Assembly (NCBI RefSeq): GCF_000002595.2
Contig: NC_057015.1
Location: forward strand, 8,611,084-8,675,083
From: Chlamydomonas reinhardtii
Taxonomy: Eukaryota; Chlorophyta; Chlorophyceae; Chlamydomonadales; Chlamydomonadaceae
DNA length: 64,000 nt
Direction of reading: 5' to 3'
Each line of letters begins with the position of its first letter. Position 1 is the stretch's first letter. Positions 34,058-45,796 of this stretch are shown one piece after another. A program made the translations under genes and the position numbers. A model generated the notes under the pieces. The model searched no databases. It saw nothing but the letters and a program-made list of their open reading frames with translations, and was not told where the DNA came from.

Positions 34058-36413
34058 GCTACGAACACGCATGCATGCACGCTTTGCACTCACCCAGGAA
34101 AAGCGGGAGCCCAGGGGCCAGGGGCTGCCATCTTTAGTAATCAGCCTGGCACGCAGCACGCCACCGCTGACGCTGATAAAACCGTATCCCTTCAGGTCGG
34201 GGATGTATTGGTAGTCCTTCGATGAGACGTTGCCAGCAAAGTGCAGCAGGCTCACTGCGCACATGTGCGTGGTGAAGTGCGTATAGGGTTGGCACAAAAC
34301 GTAGGGGGCCCGAAATCCAACGCGGTGCGTGCGTTAGCGCTCGCAGTCGTCAGGGAATAGTACGCCGCATCACTACTGCATGCAAGAACCTTGAATGGCT
34401 ACCTCCGGACGTGATTGAACGCCCCCCCCCCCTCGCTCGCAAAACAAACCTACAGTCAAGGGGCTGGGGCAGGAGGATGCCGGGCGGTGTGCGCAGCTCG
34501 AAATCTCCGGTGTTGCATGTGGGCTGGTCGATGAGGCAGTCACACGCTAGGTCAATGTCCATGATGCGGAAGGGGTAGTGGGAGTAGTTGTTGTCGTCAA
34601 CGGGCACGTCGCAGGTGCCCTTGCCACCCCATGCCACGGAGCCCTGTACATGTGTGTAAAACGAAAGTGGCAGGCGGGTGGGCGCGTGGCAACGGGAGGT
34701 AAGGGCGGTGTGCACATCTCTAGCCATGCGGTGTCGCGTGCACAGTTCAAGTCTGGATGGCCTGTTGCAACACCTGCGTGCGCACCAGGGGTCAAGGACA
34801 TGCACCAACGACAGGGCGCGCTTTCTCTTCCGTGTTCGCTACTTCTTGCACACACACGCACACGATACACGCTTAGCGTCATTCCAGCGCTATGTATGCC
34901 TCTACAGCTGCCAGGTAACAACGCACGTGAACAAAGTGAGCAAAGCACCCCTGAAGCAAAGCGCTGACCACGCGCTCGGCACTCACCGAGAAGGCGCCCA
35001 ATGAGCCGGACTGCTGCAGGGCGCGGCGTTGGCCCGGTCCGGCAGGTGGCAGGTATACCTTGACCAACAGGGCCGCGATCTGCACGCAGGTGCGCGGGCA
35101 GCACGTGTGTGCCGTGCGGGTCTTTTGGGCCGTATGTGCTTATTGTGCTGCTTGCGGTGGCAGCAATAGGTGATTGGGGGCCTAGGGCATTTCACAATTG
35201 CATCTGGACACACGCTTCGCAAGTACCATCGCAACCACGTAGTGAAGCCCACACCTGGGTCGGGCGCTCGCACGGCGCCTCGCCAAAGGGTGAGATGCGC
35301 GGGCGCGACAGGCGGTACCAGGGCAGTGAGAAGGAGATGGTGGTCTTGACGCCATCCGCGGCGTCAGCGGGGCTGAGAACGTTCTCCAGGGGCGTCTCGG
35401 CTTGCAGGCGCTCGGGAGCAATGGTGCAGCGGCTGAGGTCATAGAAGAGTGGGCTGGCCTGCACGGCGAGGGCGGCGAGGCATGGGGCGGGCGGCGGCGG
35501 GATGTGCGTGCGTGTGAGTGGTTGATGAGCGAGCATGGCAGCACGTTCAATAAACGGGTGGAAACTGGAAAGTGGCCCGGTGCTCAGCAGGCCACGCACA
35601 ATGCGTGCAGCAAATCTGCAGGTGTGTACAGCACACCGGTCCAGCGTTCATGCTCACCCAGCTGACAACGGTTCCAGCGGGCCAGGCCTGTCCGAACTTG
35701 TTCGTGATCTCCACAGTCACCGAGCCTGCCGGCGAGTTGGCGATGAGGCGCACGCTGCCGATGACTTCCGCAGCAGGAGGCACATCGGAGGGGAAAGGTC
35801 CCGAGGGGTTGGGGAAGCTCAGCACTGTGAGGTTGTAGGTGACCTCCGTGGAGACGTTGGCCAAGTAGTCCGTGGAGAAGATAACATCCACCGTGCCGAA
35901 CTGCGCGGGTGGCATGCACGCATGGCACGTGGCACGCATCATCGCAACTCCTCAGCACTACGCATGACACCACATACGGTACCCTTTCGCCTGCTACTTG
36001 ACCGCCTCTTTTTCTTGCTTAGAATGTTGAGTGGCAATGGCCTCCCCTACTGTAAAACTCTACCCTCAGGACTGGGCACCCAGCCCCCACGCACAGGCTC
36101 GGCCCCATGCGGCCGCACAGTTAGCTGCGGCCACCCGCACTCCGGCCAGCAACTGGCGAACCGCCACCCTAACACCCACCTCATAGCTACCCGATCCACA
36201 CTTGTATGTGGCCGTGACACCAGGCCCATTGTCGTCGAACTGAGTAGAGCGGCGCTGCGCTAGGCGACCAGTAGCGGCGGCGTTGCTCGCGCGAGTACCC
36301 GCCAGGAGCACCACTAGCACTGAGAACATTTGGACGAGCCGAATGCGCCCAAAGCCGCAAAACGGTCCACAGCGGCCAGCAGCCGCGGCCGCTGCAGATA
36401 TGTGGCTCCGCAT
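31788..36413 (-). CDS. Pherophorin (extracellular matrix glycoprotein)
   Basis: Ten exons, 761 aa: 36413..36180, 35900..35658, 35458..35255, 35079..34987, 34643..34454, 34254..34094, 33800..33363, 33120..33052, 32804..32486, 32122..31788. A hydrophobic segment (MFSVLVVLLAG, from Met29) is the likely signal peptide; Met29 may be the true start. A hydroxyproline-rich rod, PPSPPSPPSPPPRPP (~554-568), precedes the C-terminal pherophorin (DUF3707) domain. That domain has FPFCRCSKRKLNVSPYRL, ICFAVGP, TTSPCCNM and the paired-Cys end region CGFADSLC...CLYSIFG...CCP. Pherophorins build the volvocine cell wall/ECM. The N-terminal two-thirds contains repeated modules ending WPAGTVVSW and WPLGSRFSW, and a GAPPG/GEGAG linker. 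Introns 6 and 7 hold (CA)n runs. Exon 9's acceptor and the E5 donor (GTAGGT) are the least certain junctions. Confidence 0.87.
33150..33189. repeat. (CA)n microsatellite
   Basis: About 20 CA units in pherophorin intron 7, close to the exon 8 acceptor. Confidence 0.93.
33969..34055. repeat. (CA)n microsatellite, about 43 units
   Basis: Pure CA run of about 87 bases in pherophorin intron 6, about 40 bases from the exon 6 donor. Confidence 0.95.
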
Positions 36414-38603
36414 GACCTCGACGGGGCGCTTGTAAGGCGCAAGCGCCTGTCACGCAGCAGGAGCGAGCGCATGCGCGCCGGCGGTAAGCAAGTAAGTGCG
36501 CGCCGCCGAGAAGCTGAACCTCAGTGGCCTTGGTGCACGTGACAGCTTAGTTAAGAGCCTGATATTAACGTGCCCTTCCGTGGGTACGCGAGGCATTTGA
36601 GAGTTCAGGATGTCAGGCGTGTGCAGCGTTGGCGAGCGGACGCGCACTGCCGACGGCAGCAATACACGCAACTTGCTTCGAACGCCACCATAATCGACCG
36701 CGTCAGCTGTTGCACTTACTTTGTAAGAGGTTCGCGCTGTAAGTGCACTCCGGACCGCGCGAAGTAAGGCGCCAAGACCTGCCTACCTGCGCGTTAGTCC
36801 AAAGTATTCACGCACAGTAGTGGTGATGTGTAGATATATTGCTCTGTCTGAGTATATAACTTAATAGGCACCGGTGTTAGCGAGTGAGCTTAACCGCCCG
36901 GAAAGGGCGCTACGATAACCAGTCGTGTGGCGGTTGGTAACCGGAGCCGTGAAGGGAAGTCCGCCCGGTAGTTGATGACACGGCGCGCGAGAGTTTTGCG
37001 GGGCCACAGTGCATCACAGCAGCGCCAGCGTGTATTCGGCTTGCCTTGTGGACGCGCGTGGTCCCCTGAGCTGGGCTGGCAGGCGTGAGCGCAACACTGG
37101 CAACACGTGACAAACTCAGCAGTTACCGACCGACCAGTTACCGTGACTCTTTAGTAATTTAGTTCGCGGCGCACTCAGTACCAACTTCCCGCTGAGGCGC
37201 TGATGCAGAGAATGCAAAGAGCTTTAACCCGTCGCCGCTGTCTGAGATCCCGCTACTGATGTCAAGCGCGTTCTGGGTTGCTCACCAAAACCTCCTGTGA
37301 CTCAGGGATGTGGAAACGCTCATCCGTGTATCAGGAGCAGGTGCAAGTGCGTGCGCAGTGTGCATGGTGTGGCCCTTCCCGTTCACGAGAACCCCATCCC
37401 CCTTCATGGTCCGGTTCCCGTATTCATAGCCAATCATGCAGGCTTTATTACAGCGGTCTGGCCTTCAAGGCCGGTGATCTGCGGTAGGGAGGACCTCTGC
37501 ACACAGCCACGCGCGGCAGCGTCTTGACGCGAACACTTGAACTCGGGCAGTCGCACGCGCAGAAAGAATCAATCTCCCGTTACTTGAATCGCTCCAGCGC
37601 CGTGCATGGCACCGTCCCTCTATAATTAGAATCAATGACTATGCACTCCACACTGCACGTACCCAAGCACCACGATGTCCATGTCACGAGACTGTCCGCT
37701 GCGCACGCTTTTGCTATCCGGCCAAACTGCCGCAGCCATCGACCCATCCGACATCGCTGTTTGCTGTATGCTCTATCTTCATCTCGTGTGCATATACCCT
37801 AAAGCCGTGCATCGGCTACTCCAGACAACTACTGGGCGCAATCAACACCTCAGTTTGCATCCACCTCACTACATGCGCCCTCCTCCATCCAACTTATAGA
37901 CTTTATTCATTCGCCAGGCTACAACCATCCCAGCATCTGCGGTATGCCGCCCTGCTTGCCGCACCTTATCTGCATACCACCCTAGCATGTGGTGCCCTAG
38001 CAAGTGCCGCAGTGAACACAACTGTGAGTATCAAGGTGCGGCAATGGCCCCACCACCTACATGCCTCGATGCAACGTCCCCCTATACGATTTGGCCAACT
38101 GCCTGTCAGCTTGCACGTCCATTCAGCTCATCCGTGCACAGCCGCACCATGTCACGAGACTGTCCGCCCCACTACCCGCCTCCTACGGTACAGTCTGGGG
38201 TGCAATCATCCCCCAAATCATTGGAGAACATTTTTTCTCTTTTTTTGTATAATGCCTGTCCTACACCTAGCAAACTAATTGTATGTGCCCCTTCTGTGAT
38301 GGCTAAGCTGCCAGGAGTCACCGGTACACGTCTGCACCTGCGGCACCCTGCACAGCACTCGCACGTGCCCGCGCCTGCATGCCAGCCGCGCGCACTCCTG
38401 ATAAGTGCATGCTCACGTGCATGTACATAGATACTCAGCATACTTTGCCCCCTAATGTGGGGCAGTTCGGCTCGAACCCCGCCACATACACAAGCTGCCA
38501 GCAAGGAACCTCCGCTGCTCCAATCGCAAGCAAGCGGCCGCGCCGAGTAACTCTCCCCATATCCAGTACCAATACTCAGCTCCTTCCAGCCGACAGGTGA
38601 GCT
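36414..38603. other. Gene-poor 2.2-kb interval
   Basis: Upstream of the pherophorin and downstream of Mpv17 paralogue 2. A 20-base string CCATGTCACGAGACTGTCCG occurs at 37679 and again at 38147, a short dispersed direct repeat. No supported gene. Confidence 0.5.
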
Positions 38604-41279
38604 TTACCGGGTGGTCTCGTCACGCTCGGGCTCGCAAACCTCGAGGCAGGGACCCCCGACCAGCACAGAGCCGCCAGCCGCGAAGGGGCGCGCCTCCACG
38701 CCGGCGCTGCTGCTGGACGTGAATGACTGCGACATGAGGGTCTGCTGCTCATGTGAAACAGCTGCGGTCGCCGCGACGGCGTTCACGGCCGAGTTGCAGG
38801 TCGCCTCCACCACCGCCACCGCCAGGCCCGCCACAGCGCCGAACGCAGGCTGGTTGCCTTGCACAACGGCGCCCAGTGCGGCCGCGGTCACAGCCGCGGC
38901 CGCGAGGTCCTGGGCCCCCACCATGAAGCCGCCAGGGCCGGAGCTCTCAGCCCCATCGGCCACTGGCATAGCGGCGGTGGCGCCAGTCGCCATGTCAGCA
39001 ACCGGCGCAGATGGGGCCGGGGCAGACGGGGTGGCCGCGGCGGCGGTCGCACTCTCAGTGCTGTCGTCGGAGCTCGACATCTGTGGAGTGGGGATGGGCG
39101 GCGCGTCCCTAAGGAGGATGCCCCGACCATGGGTACGGTGTCAACTCACTCGGTCACAACTTTTTCAAATTCATAACAAAACCCCCGGGCACACGAACAA
39201 CAAGACCGTGCTACTGCTTCACAAATACATGACGCGCCCCAGCAACACAATTCACCCCTGTCCGGACCGCACTCACGATGGACAGGAAGCAGGTCCAGAT
39301 GATGTTGACGCAGTTGTTGAACAGCAGGCGGTACTCGTTGGGCAGCAGCGCGAAGTTGAGCAGCCCGGCGGCGGGCCACAGCAGGTAGCCGCCCAATAGA
39401 GACTTGACGTAGCTGCATGATTGTTGGGGAAATGCACGGAAGACAGGCGGGGCAGGGCGAGGCTGCAAGGTCAGCGTGCAGGTACGTAGCTAGGGTAGGT
39501 GCAGAGCCGGCACACCGTTTGCCAGTAGCCCGTGGGCCCTCACAACCCAATGGCCACTCCTGGCAGCAGGGACCGACGCAACGGACCCACAGCATCCCCA
39601 GCCTGCCGCAACGTTCCTAGCAGCCGCACTGCTCAGCTATCACACACCCCGCCCGCACCTGGTTTTGAGGCTGCGGCTGATGTCGTGCGGGCGGCCCTCC
39701 AGCAGCTTGATGACCACGAAGAACAGCGCCAGGCCCAGCGGCGCGAACAGCACCTGGTCCAGCAGCATCTTGCTCAGCACGGCGGCGGGGCAGTGAGGGT
39801 CGTCGGGCAGGATGCGCGCATCAAGCAGGTTGAACCTGGGGGTGAGGGAGGCGACGGGCGAAGCGGAAAGGGAGGTGAGGCGGGGTGCGCAACAGACTTG
39901 ACTGCATGAATTTGTGCAGAATCGGTGTTGAAAACCAGGGTCACGATACCGTATCAGTTGTGCGTCACGCCCTGTAGCCGCAACGCCTCGACTAGGGGCC
40001 GCGTGTTGCTGTCCATCAATGACTCACCAGAAATGCGCCATGGGAGTCCCGACCAGCGACGTCTCGGTGCACAGGCGGGCGGTGCGCGCCCAGTCCACAC
40101 GCCGGCGCCCGTCAGCGGCAGCGCCAGCAGCTGTGGCGGCCTCGGGCTCGGCGGCCTCAGGTGCGCCGTGCCCGCCTCCGCCTCCACCGCATGCCAGCTG
40201 CGCCAGCATGTCGCCAGCGACGGTGAAGAAGTTGCCCGTCACGATTTTGCACATCAGCGGGCTCTCCTGCGGGATGAGGCAGTGTAACAGGGTGCGGACA
40301 ACATGGTCAGTCGCGCTCTCATCGGCAAGCAAACAAGGAGATGCGGGTCGGGTGAGGCCCCGACCAGACATGTGATGTGGGTCGGGTCCTAGAACAGCAA
40401 CTTGCAGGCCAACCCACATGGATGCCTCCCGCGAATCCCAGCACCCGCCGGCCTCACCTCGAGCCACGCGTTGTAGCCGTCGACGGTCTGAGCCACCACG
40501 CCGTGCGCGGCCTCAGACACGTGCGCTGCCGCCTCCTGCGCCGCCCCACGCGCCTGCGTCCACAGCTCGGACGCCGAAGAGGGCTCTGCCATGGGGCTTA
40601 CGCCGCTGCCCGCATCCGACACACCGGACACGTCGGGCAGCGGCAGGTGGGGCAGCTGAGGCAGGTGCTGAGCTGCGGCCGTGGTGACCACGTCCGCGTG
40701 CTTGGCGACCGAGGAGGCAGCTGCGGCGGCGGCGTAGTGTTGGGAGTGCAGCATCAGGGCCCACACGGGGCGGGTGGGTCCAAACGCCGTGTCCACGATA
40801 TCCGCTGGGCCGAACTCGCGCGCGGGGTAGAGCGACCCACCAGGAATCGCCGAGGCAGCTGCATGCGCGTGCTCCGCCGCTGCGCCGCCGTCGCCATGAT
40901 GCATGGCCGCGGCGGCCACCAGCAGACCACCCGCCAGCCCCGCCATGAGGGTAGGACCGGCAAGGTTGGTGAGCAGGCGGGACAGCGAGTCCGAGGTGCT
41001 GGAGACGACCGCACGGGCGGCGCTGGCCCGGCGTGCGGCCGCGGCGAGCGGCGAACCGGGGTTGGCGGGCTTCACATGCTTACGCTGCAGCTCCTGCTGC
41101 TGCTGAGGAGACCCGCGCGAGCCCGAGGCTGTGTTCAGGACGCGAAGAGCCGAGGTGCTGGGGCGCAGCGCCAAAAGCCGAGGTGTAGCAGGAAAACTGC
41201 AGCACCGGGCCCGGCCTGGCGCTGCAGCGCAGGACGCCGCAGCGCCGCGCTGCTGCCGCACCAGCAGGGTCGCAGCCAT
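38604..41279 (-). CDS. Mpv17/PMP22-family membrane protein, paralogue 2
   Basis: Five exons, 616 aa: 41279..40458, 40266..40028, 39835..39659, 39412..39277, 39080..38604. Exons 2, 3 and 4 have exactly the same lengths (239, 177, 136) as paralogue 1 and almost the same protein, including SPLMCKIVTGNFFTVAGD, GTPMAHFWFNLLD and LLWPAAGLLNFALLP. The transit-like N-terminus (MAATLLVRQQRGAAASC) is conserved. The rest of exon 1 and the Ala-rich exon 5 tail are strongly diverged except for the closing SVLVGGPCLEVCE block. Membrane pore/channel family; the compartment is not certain (plastid, mitochondrion or peroxisome). It lies downstream of the CCCH-methyltransferase in the same orientation. Confidence 0.88.
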
Positions 41280-42083
41280 ATGGAAGCTAGCACGCCGGAA
41301 GCTGACTGCAGCGGCTGCGGCGCAGAAATTTAGCGCAGGCCGGAGGGCGTGCGCAGTCGCTGGGAACTAAAACAAACTGGCCAAAAGGGGAGGAAGAAGA
41401 GGCAAGAAATCAATAAATCAGAGACCGCGGCGGCCGGGAGAGGAAGAAGGCAAGCTAGGCGAAAGCAAGAAGCAAAGACGGTGGGCTCTGGCGCGGCGCT
41501 GCTAGGTTGCTTCGCGAAGATCTAGCCTAGCGAGCCTAGGCGCGCCCTCGCGCGGTAAAGAACCTGCATTTAATAGCAGAGTTTGCGGGGCCCGGCATAC
41601 CTTATTGCGCAACGAGAGCTGGCGTCCAATGCGCGCGTGAGTCAGGGCGGGGTAGTTCCTGGAAGTAGTCCCAGGCAAAGCGCTGAGCCAGAGCAGGGAG
41701 AAGAGATCACGAGGGCCTGAGCAGATCACGAAGTAACAAAGGGGTCACGAGTGTTTTAGGCGTGGTCTCGAAAAGTAAAGGCAGGCTTTATGCGGTCCGC
41801 GGGGCCGGAAGGCGGGCCCGCGCCAGATCCAGGCCATCAGGGGTAGGGTTTTGGCGGGAAGGAGTTTTCGCTCCCCCAACCCCTATTCCCATGTCCTAGC
41901 TCATCGAGTACACATGTTTCCATACCCAATTGCCTTGCCCATGAGCCCTCAAGGCAGCGAAGCACATAATCGTGCCAACCAACCTCGAAGTTAGGCCGCA
42001 CCTGTCGCTGACTGTCCCGGGCTCGTCTCGCTCTCCTCCTGGTTCCTCCTTGCTGCCAGCATCGCTTATTCTTGTAAGCAATC
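41280..42083 (-). promoter_or_regulatory. Upstream region of Mpv17 paralogue 2 / 3' flank of methyltransferase
   Basis: About 800 bases without a gene of its own. It is the counterpart of 25229-26055 and must contain both the methyltransferase 3' UTR and the Mpv17 promoter. Confidence 0.5.
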
Positions 42084-45000
42084 TTAGCTCCCACCATCAG
42101 GCGCGCCGGGAGTTGAGCAGCGATAGAGCATTACGTTCTTGCCCTCGAACGGCAGCTCCCGCGCCACCACCTCCCCGTCCGCGCCACCGCCCAGTTCCTG
42201 CAGATAGGCGAGCAGCTGAGCGTAGCTACGGACCTGCTGGCGCAAGGGGGCAGAGAACAAGTTCAGGAAGGCGTTGGGGATGTGGGTCGGCCAGGGTTGC
42301 TGCCGCGGACAGGGCCTTGGGGAAGACTAGGGAAGGCGAAATGCGCGCCTTGAAAGGCGCACAGTGCGGTGGCAACGCCCTACTTCGGCACGTCGGCCGC
42401 AGCTCTGTAAGTCGCTGCGACCACTGCGACCTGGGCCAGGCACGGCACGGCACCTTCCCGTCGCCCCTGCAGTGACAAAACAGCGCCCCTGCCTGCCCGA
42501 CCCACATTGCACGCCACGGGCACTCGGCAGCCCACGCCGGCCTCCGAGCACGCACCTGCTCGCCCGACCGCAGCTTGCGGCGCGGGAACTCAGCTGCGTA
42601 CACGCAACAGGGAACCAACGCGAAGGGCTTGCCGGCAGCCATGGCCAGGCGCACAGCGAACTCGGCGGCCTGCGGGAGACGGCAAGCACGCCGGGGACTG
42701 GGTGACGCCCGGCTTGGGCGCACGGCTGCTGCTGTGCGGAGCTTGACTGTAAGACTCTAACCCAAATCAGCATCATGTCCAACCGCAAGCAGAGAGCTAG
42801 GTGTGCGAAAACCCATATCTCTGGCCATTCGCTGCGGCGCCCTGCCCGCCCTGCCTAACCCTGCTGTCGGCCGCCTCGCCGCCGTGCCTTGATGCACCCG
42901 GCCTCACCCCTTCTCCTCCATCACCTGCAGTACCGCCCCGCCACTTCCAACCCCACCTGGTCAGGGTGCATGGCGACCACCACGCTGCAGTCCAGAAGGC
43001 AGCGCACCGCAACCTCCGCCCAGGCCCGAGACTCCGCCTCTGCCTCCGGGTCCGTCCCAAGGGCATCACATGCCGCTGCTGCGCCAGCAAAGTCCTGTTG
43101 TGAGCCCAGATCCAGCTGCTCCAGAGACGCAGCATGGTCCCCCTGCTGTCCCTGAAAGCCGGTACTGCTCGCTGAGATCGACCCGTCCCCGCTTCGCTCC
43201 ACGTCGCTTGCCGAGTCATCTTCCTCTGCCTCATGCTCGCCCTCATCATCCACACCAGCACTTCCGTCATCCGCCTGCTGCGCCCGCTGCCCGCCGCTGA
43301 CGTGGAGCCGGCGCCAGCGCCGCCCCACCGCCGCCTCACGGCGCTGCCGCCAGTGGCCTGCCGGCAGCACCCGTGTCGGCTCCTCCTCGTGGCCCTCAGC
43401 CGCTGCGAAGCCTTTGCACGTCCACTCTACCTGCGGCAGGGGGTCGGTGCCGTGTTAACCTCATGGGGTCAGCGATGGAAACGGGCGAGCAGTTACTGGC
43501 ATGGCCGTCTAGGTCGGTCACTTGCATCCCCGGACGCTCATACCCACGCCGCCTCAGCCCTCACACCTGCTTCGCCCTGTCGCGGCTCTCCAGGAACGCT
43601 GCGGTCGCCGCGGCCATGGCGGCGCCCCACTCGGGAGTGCTGTTGCCGCTGGCGCCGCCACAGCCCTCCCGCTGCAGGACGGCCAGTCGCCCCACCGCCT
43701 CAACCACCTGCAGGCAGGACGTCGGGAGGCGCCATGCCCCTTTGCAATGTGCATATACATGAAAGCGTGGGGTTTGTTGATGGCAAGCGGAAGTCCCAGC
43801 AAGGCCCTCATTCGCAAGCGCTATTGCGCACTCATCCGCCTACCTGGTCTGTAAGGAACATTCGAATGTGGCCTGGGGTGCGCGCCTCACGCGGTAGCCA
43901 CCTCCGCCGGCCGCCGCTAGCGTTGTCTCCGCCACTCTTGCACTCGGCGGCGCCGTCACCTGCGGGGCCTGGACTTGAATCTGATTCCAGTGCAGCCATC
44001 GTAGTGATTGCGGCCTCAGACGCTGCTGCTAGTGCAAGCCCCGGGCCGCCGGCGCCAGCGCAGATTCCGTTGTGCTTTTCAAACACCCGGCTGAAGTGAT
44101 AGAATCCGTCCTGCACGGTTGCGTGAGAGGAAGGCAAGCGATAGGTATTCCTTCCACGGCCCGCGGGGCACACCTCTCACAGCCACTCGTCAAGCCGCGC
44201 CGCCACGGGCCACAGTCACCCTGCCCCTCACCACTCCCGGACCCTCGATGCCGTGCTCGGCATATCCTTGCAGACCCACCCTTGAACTTAAGTGCCCCTG
44301 CCTTCAGAGTCAACCCCCTGCCATCTGACTCCTCACCTGCAGCCGCTTCACGTAGTGCTGCAGCTGCATGGGTCGCGGGTCCAGCACACTGGCGGGCACG
44401 CTGTTCAGGTTCAGCAGCTCAAACGCCAGCTCGCCCTGGGTGCGTGGGAGGGAGCGAGGAGGGCCGCCGAGGGCGAGGGACAGGGGCGTTACCATGAGGG
44501 TCAGGGTTGGCGTCAGGGTCGCATCAGCTTAGCATCGTCGCTGGCATTTGGGGCATAGGTGGATGGCATGATCACAGACGTCATAGCTGGGCAAAGTGCG
44601 CTGGTGGTCAAATGTAAGTGAAGGCGTGGACAACAGGTCAACAAGGTAAGGAAGCCGGAAGGGCTTCCGGTTCAAGCCCGCCCACCTTGCCTCCCGCCAC
44701 ATCCAGCACGCCCGAACCGCTTGAAAGGTAGTCCGCTCCGAACGTGTCCAGCAACCAGCTGCAACACAGGGTATGCATGCGCAGACCGTGACATGTGACT
44801 GAGGGCGTACAAAGCTGCGGAGGATGCCGGGGACTGTCCGTATCGGCAAGAAGCCAGTCAATCCAGAAGGCAGGCAGCTTGCAGTGCCGCGCGCACACCT
44901 TCGAAATACGGAGACACGAAACCGGTTACGCACGCGGTTGCGGCGTGCAGTTGTGGTTCGAACGCCAGGCTGCGACGGAAAGGAGACATCGCTGCCTGCT

Positions 45001-45530
45001 GCCAGTGACACATGCCCTGCTGTCTGCTCCTTCCCCTGCTGCTGAGAGCACTCATAAGTCTCTGCAGGGTGAGCTGACGGTGTGCCATGATGCTGTTCCA
45101 GATGTGGAATGGCCTGATGCCCCTGGCTACGCTGCTGGCCGCGCCGCTGCTTGGGCTGCTGCGGCGCCAGCGGCGTCACAGTCTCTTGCAACTGAGCCGG
45201 GTGACTGAAGAAGCAGCGCCCCTCGTCATGCAGGGCGCAGAAGCCCCGCCGCGCCCAGTGCTTGCAAGGCGGAGGCTGCAGCACCAGCTCTCCTCGTGCC
45301 TCCAGGTCCAGAGCACACGCGGCATGCATGTAGCCCGACTGGTGAAGGGGTGGCAGAGGGAAAGGGTCACCGTGTCGGGGCTGGCCGAGCACCGCGCACC
45401 CTCTCGAGCGGCTGCCAATGTTATGACTCACTTTGCTTGGCCACGCATCCTCCCCAACCTCAATCGTTCCTTTACAACACGGGCATGGCTTCCGCGACAG
45501 TACGCAGGTGAGAAACTTGGGAGGCACCAT
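42084..45530 (-). CDS. CCCH zinc-finger plus SAM-methyltransferase fusion protein
   Basis: Nine exons, 618 aa: 45530..45432, 45338..44899, 44758..44686, 44435..44337, 44110..43844, 43707..43567, 43430..42957, 42669..42556, 42233..42084. The N-terminus holds a Cys/His cluster (KPCPCCKG at 14-21, HAAC at 38-41). A C3H1 finger follows (C58-x8-C67-x7-C75-x3-H79, inside CKHWARRGFC...CFFSHP). Methyltransferase motif I is GVLDVAGGKGELAFELLN (196-213), followed by SVLDPRP. A conserved-looking C-terminal part reads VVVAMHPDQ, KPFALVPCCVYAAEFPRRKL and ELPFEGKNVMLYR. The CCCH finger suggests an RNA substrate, but that is inference. Long acidic and Ala-rich inserts lie between motifs. The exon 9 acceptor may be shifted by one CAG. 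Confidence 0.82.
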
Positions 45531-45796
45531 CAGCACTGAGCTATAGCTATATTTCCCACATGGATAGGTGTTTGGTAGGCTTTGTGACCGTGTCTCGCTT
45601 CTCGATCCAAAGTTTGGCAAATTGGTGCCTCGTTAAACGCAGGCTGCAACAATTGATTGGCACAATCATATATGATTATATAGGTTGCTGCATCTAGATC
45701 AGCCTTGCTTGGCCTCGTTGGCGCCATTGGCTTTCGGAGCCCGCCTGCGGGCAATCATCTGCTCTACAAACCGTCCGAAACTGATTGTAGATCATC
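45531..45796. promoter_or_regulatory. Bidirectional promoter, 266 bp
   Basis: It separates the CCCH-methyltransferase (-) from the SART3-like gene (+). A TATATAG string at 45677-45683 is a candidate TATA element for the plus-strand gene. Confidence 0.5.

Larger units (their letters stand above)
38604..42198 (-). repeat. Inverted segmental duplication, minus-strand arm
   Basis: Partner of 25111-28754. Because the methyltransferase gene is complete on this side and truncated on the other, this arm is probably the source locus. The duplicated unit starts within its last exon. Confidence 0.85.

Noticed and set aside
38461-38480. B-box-like GGTTCGAGCC on the minus strand
   Set aside because: No A box upstream and no cloverleaf pairing; chance match.
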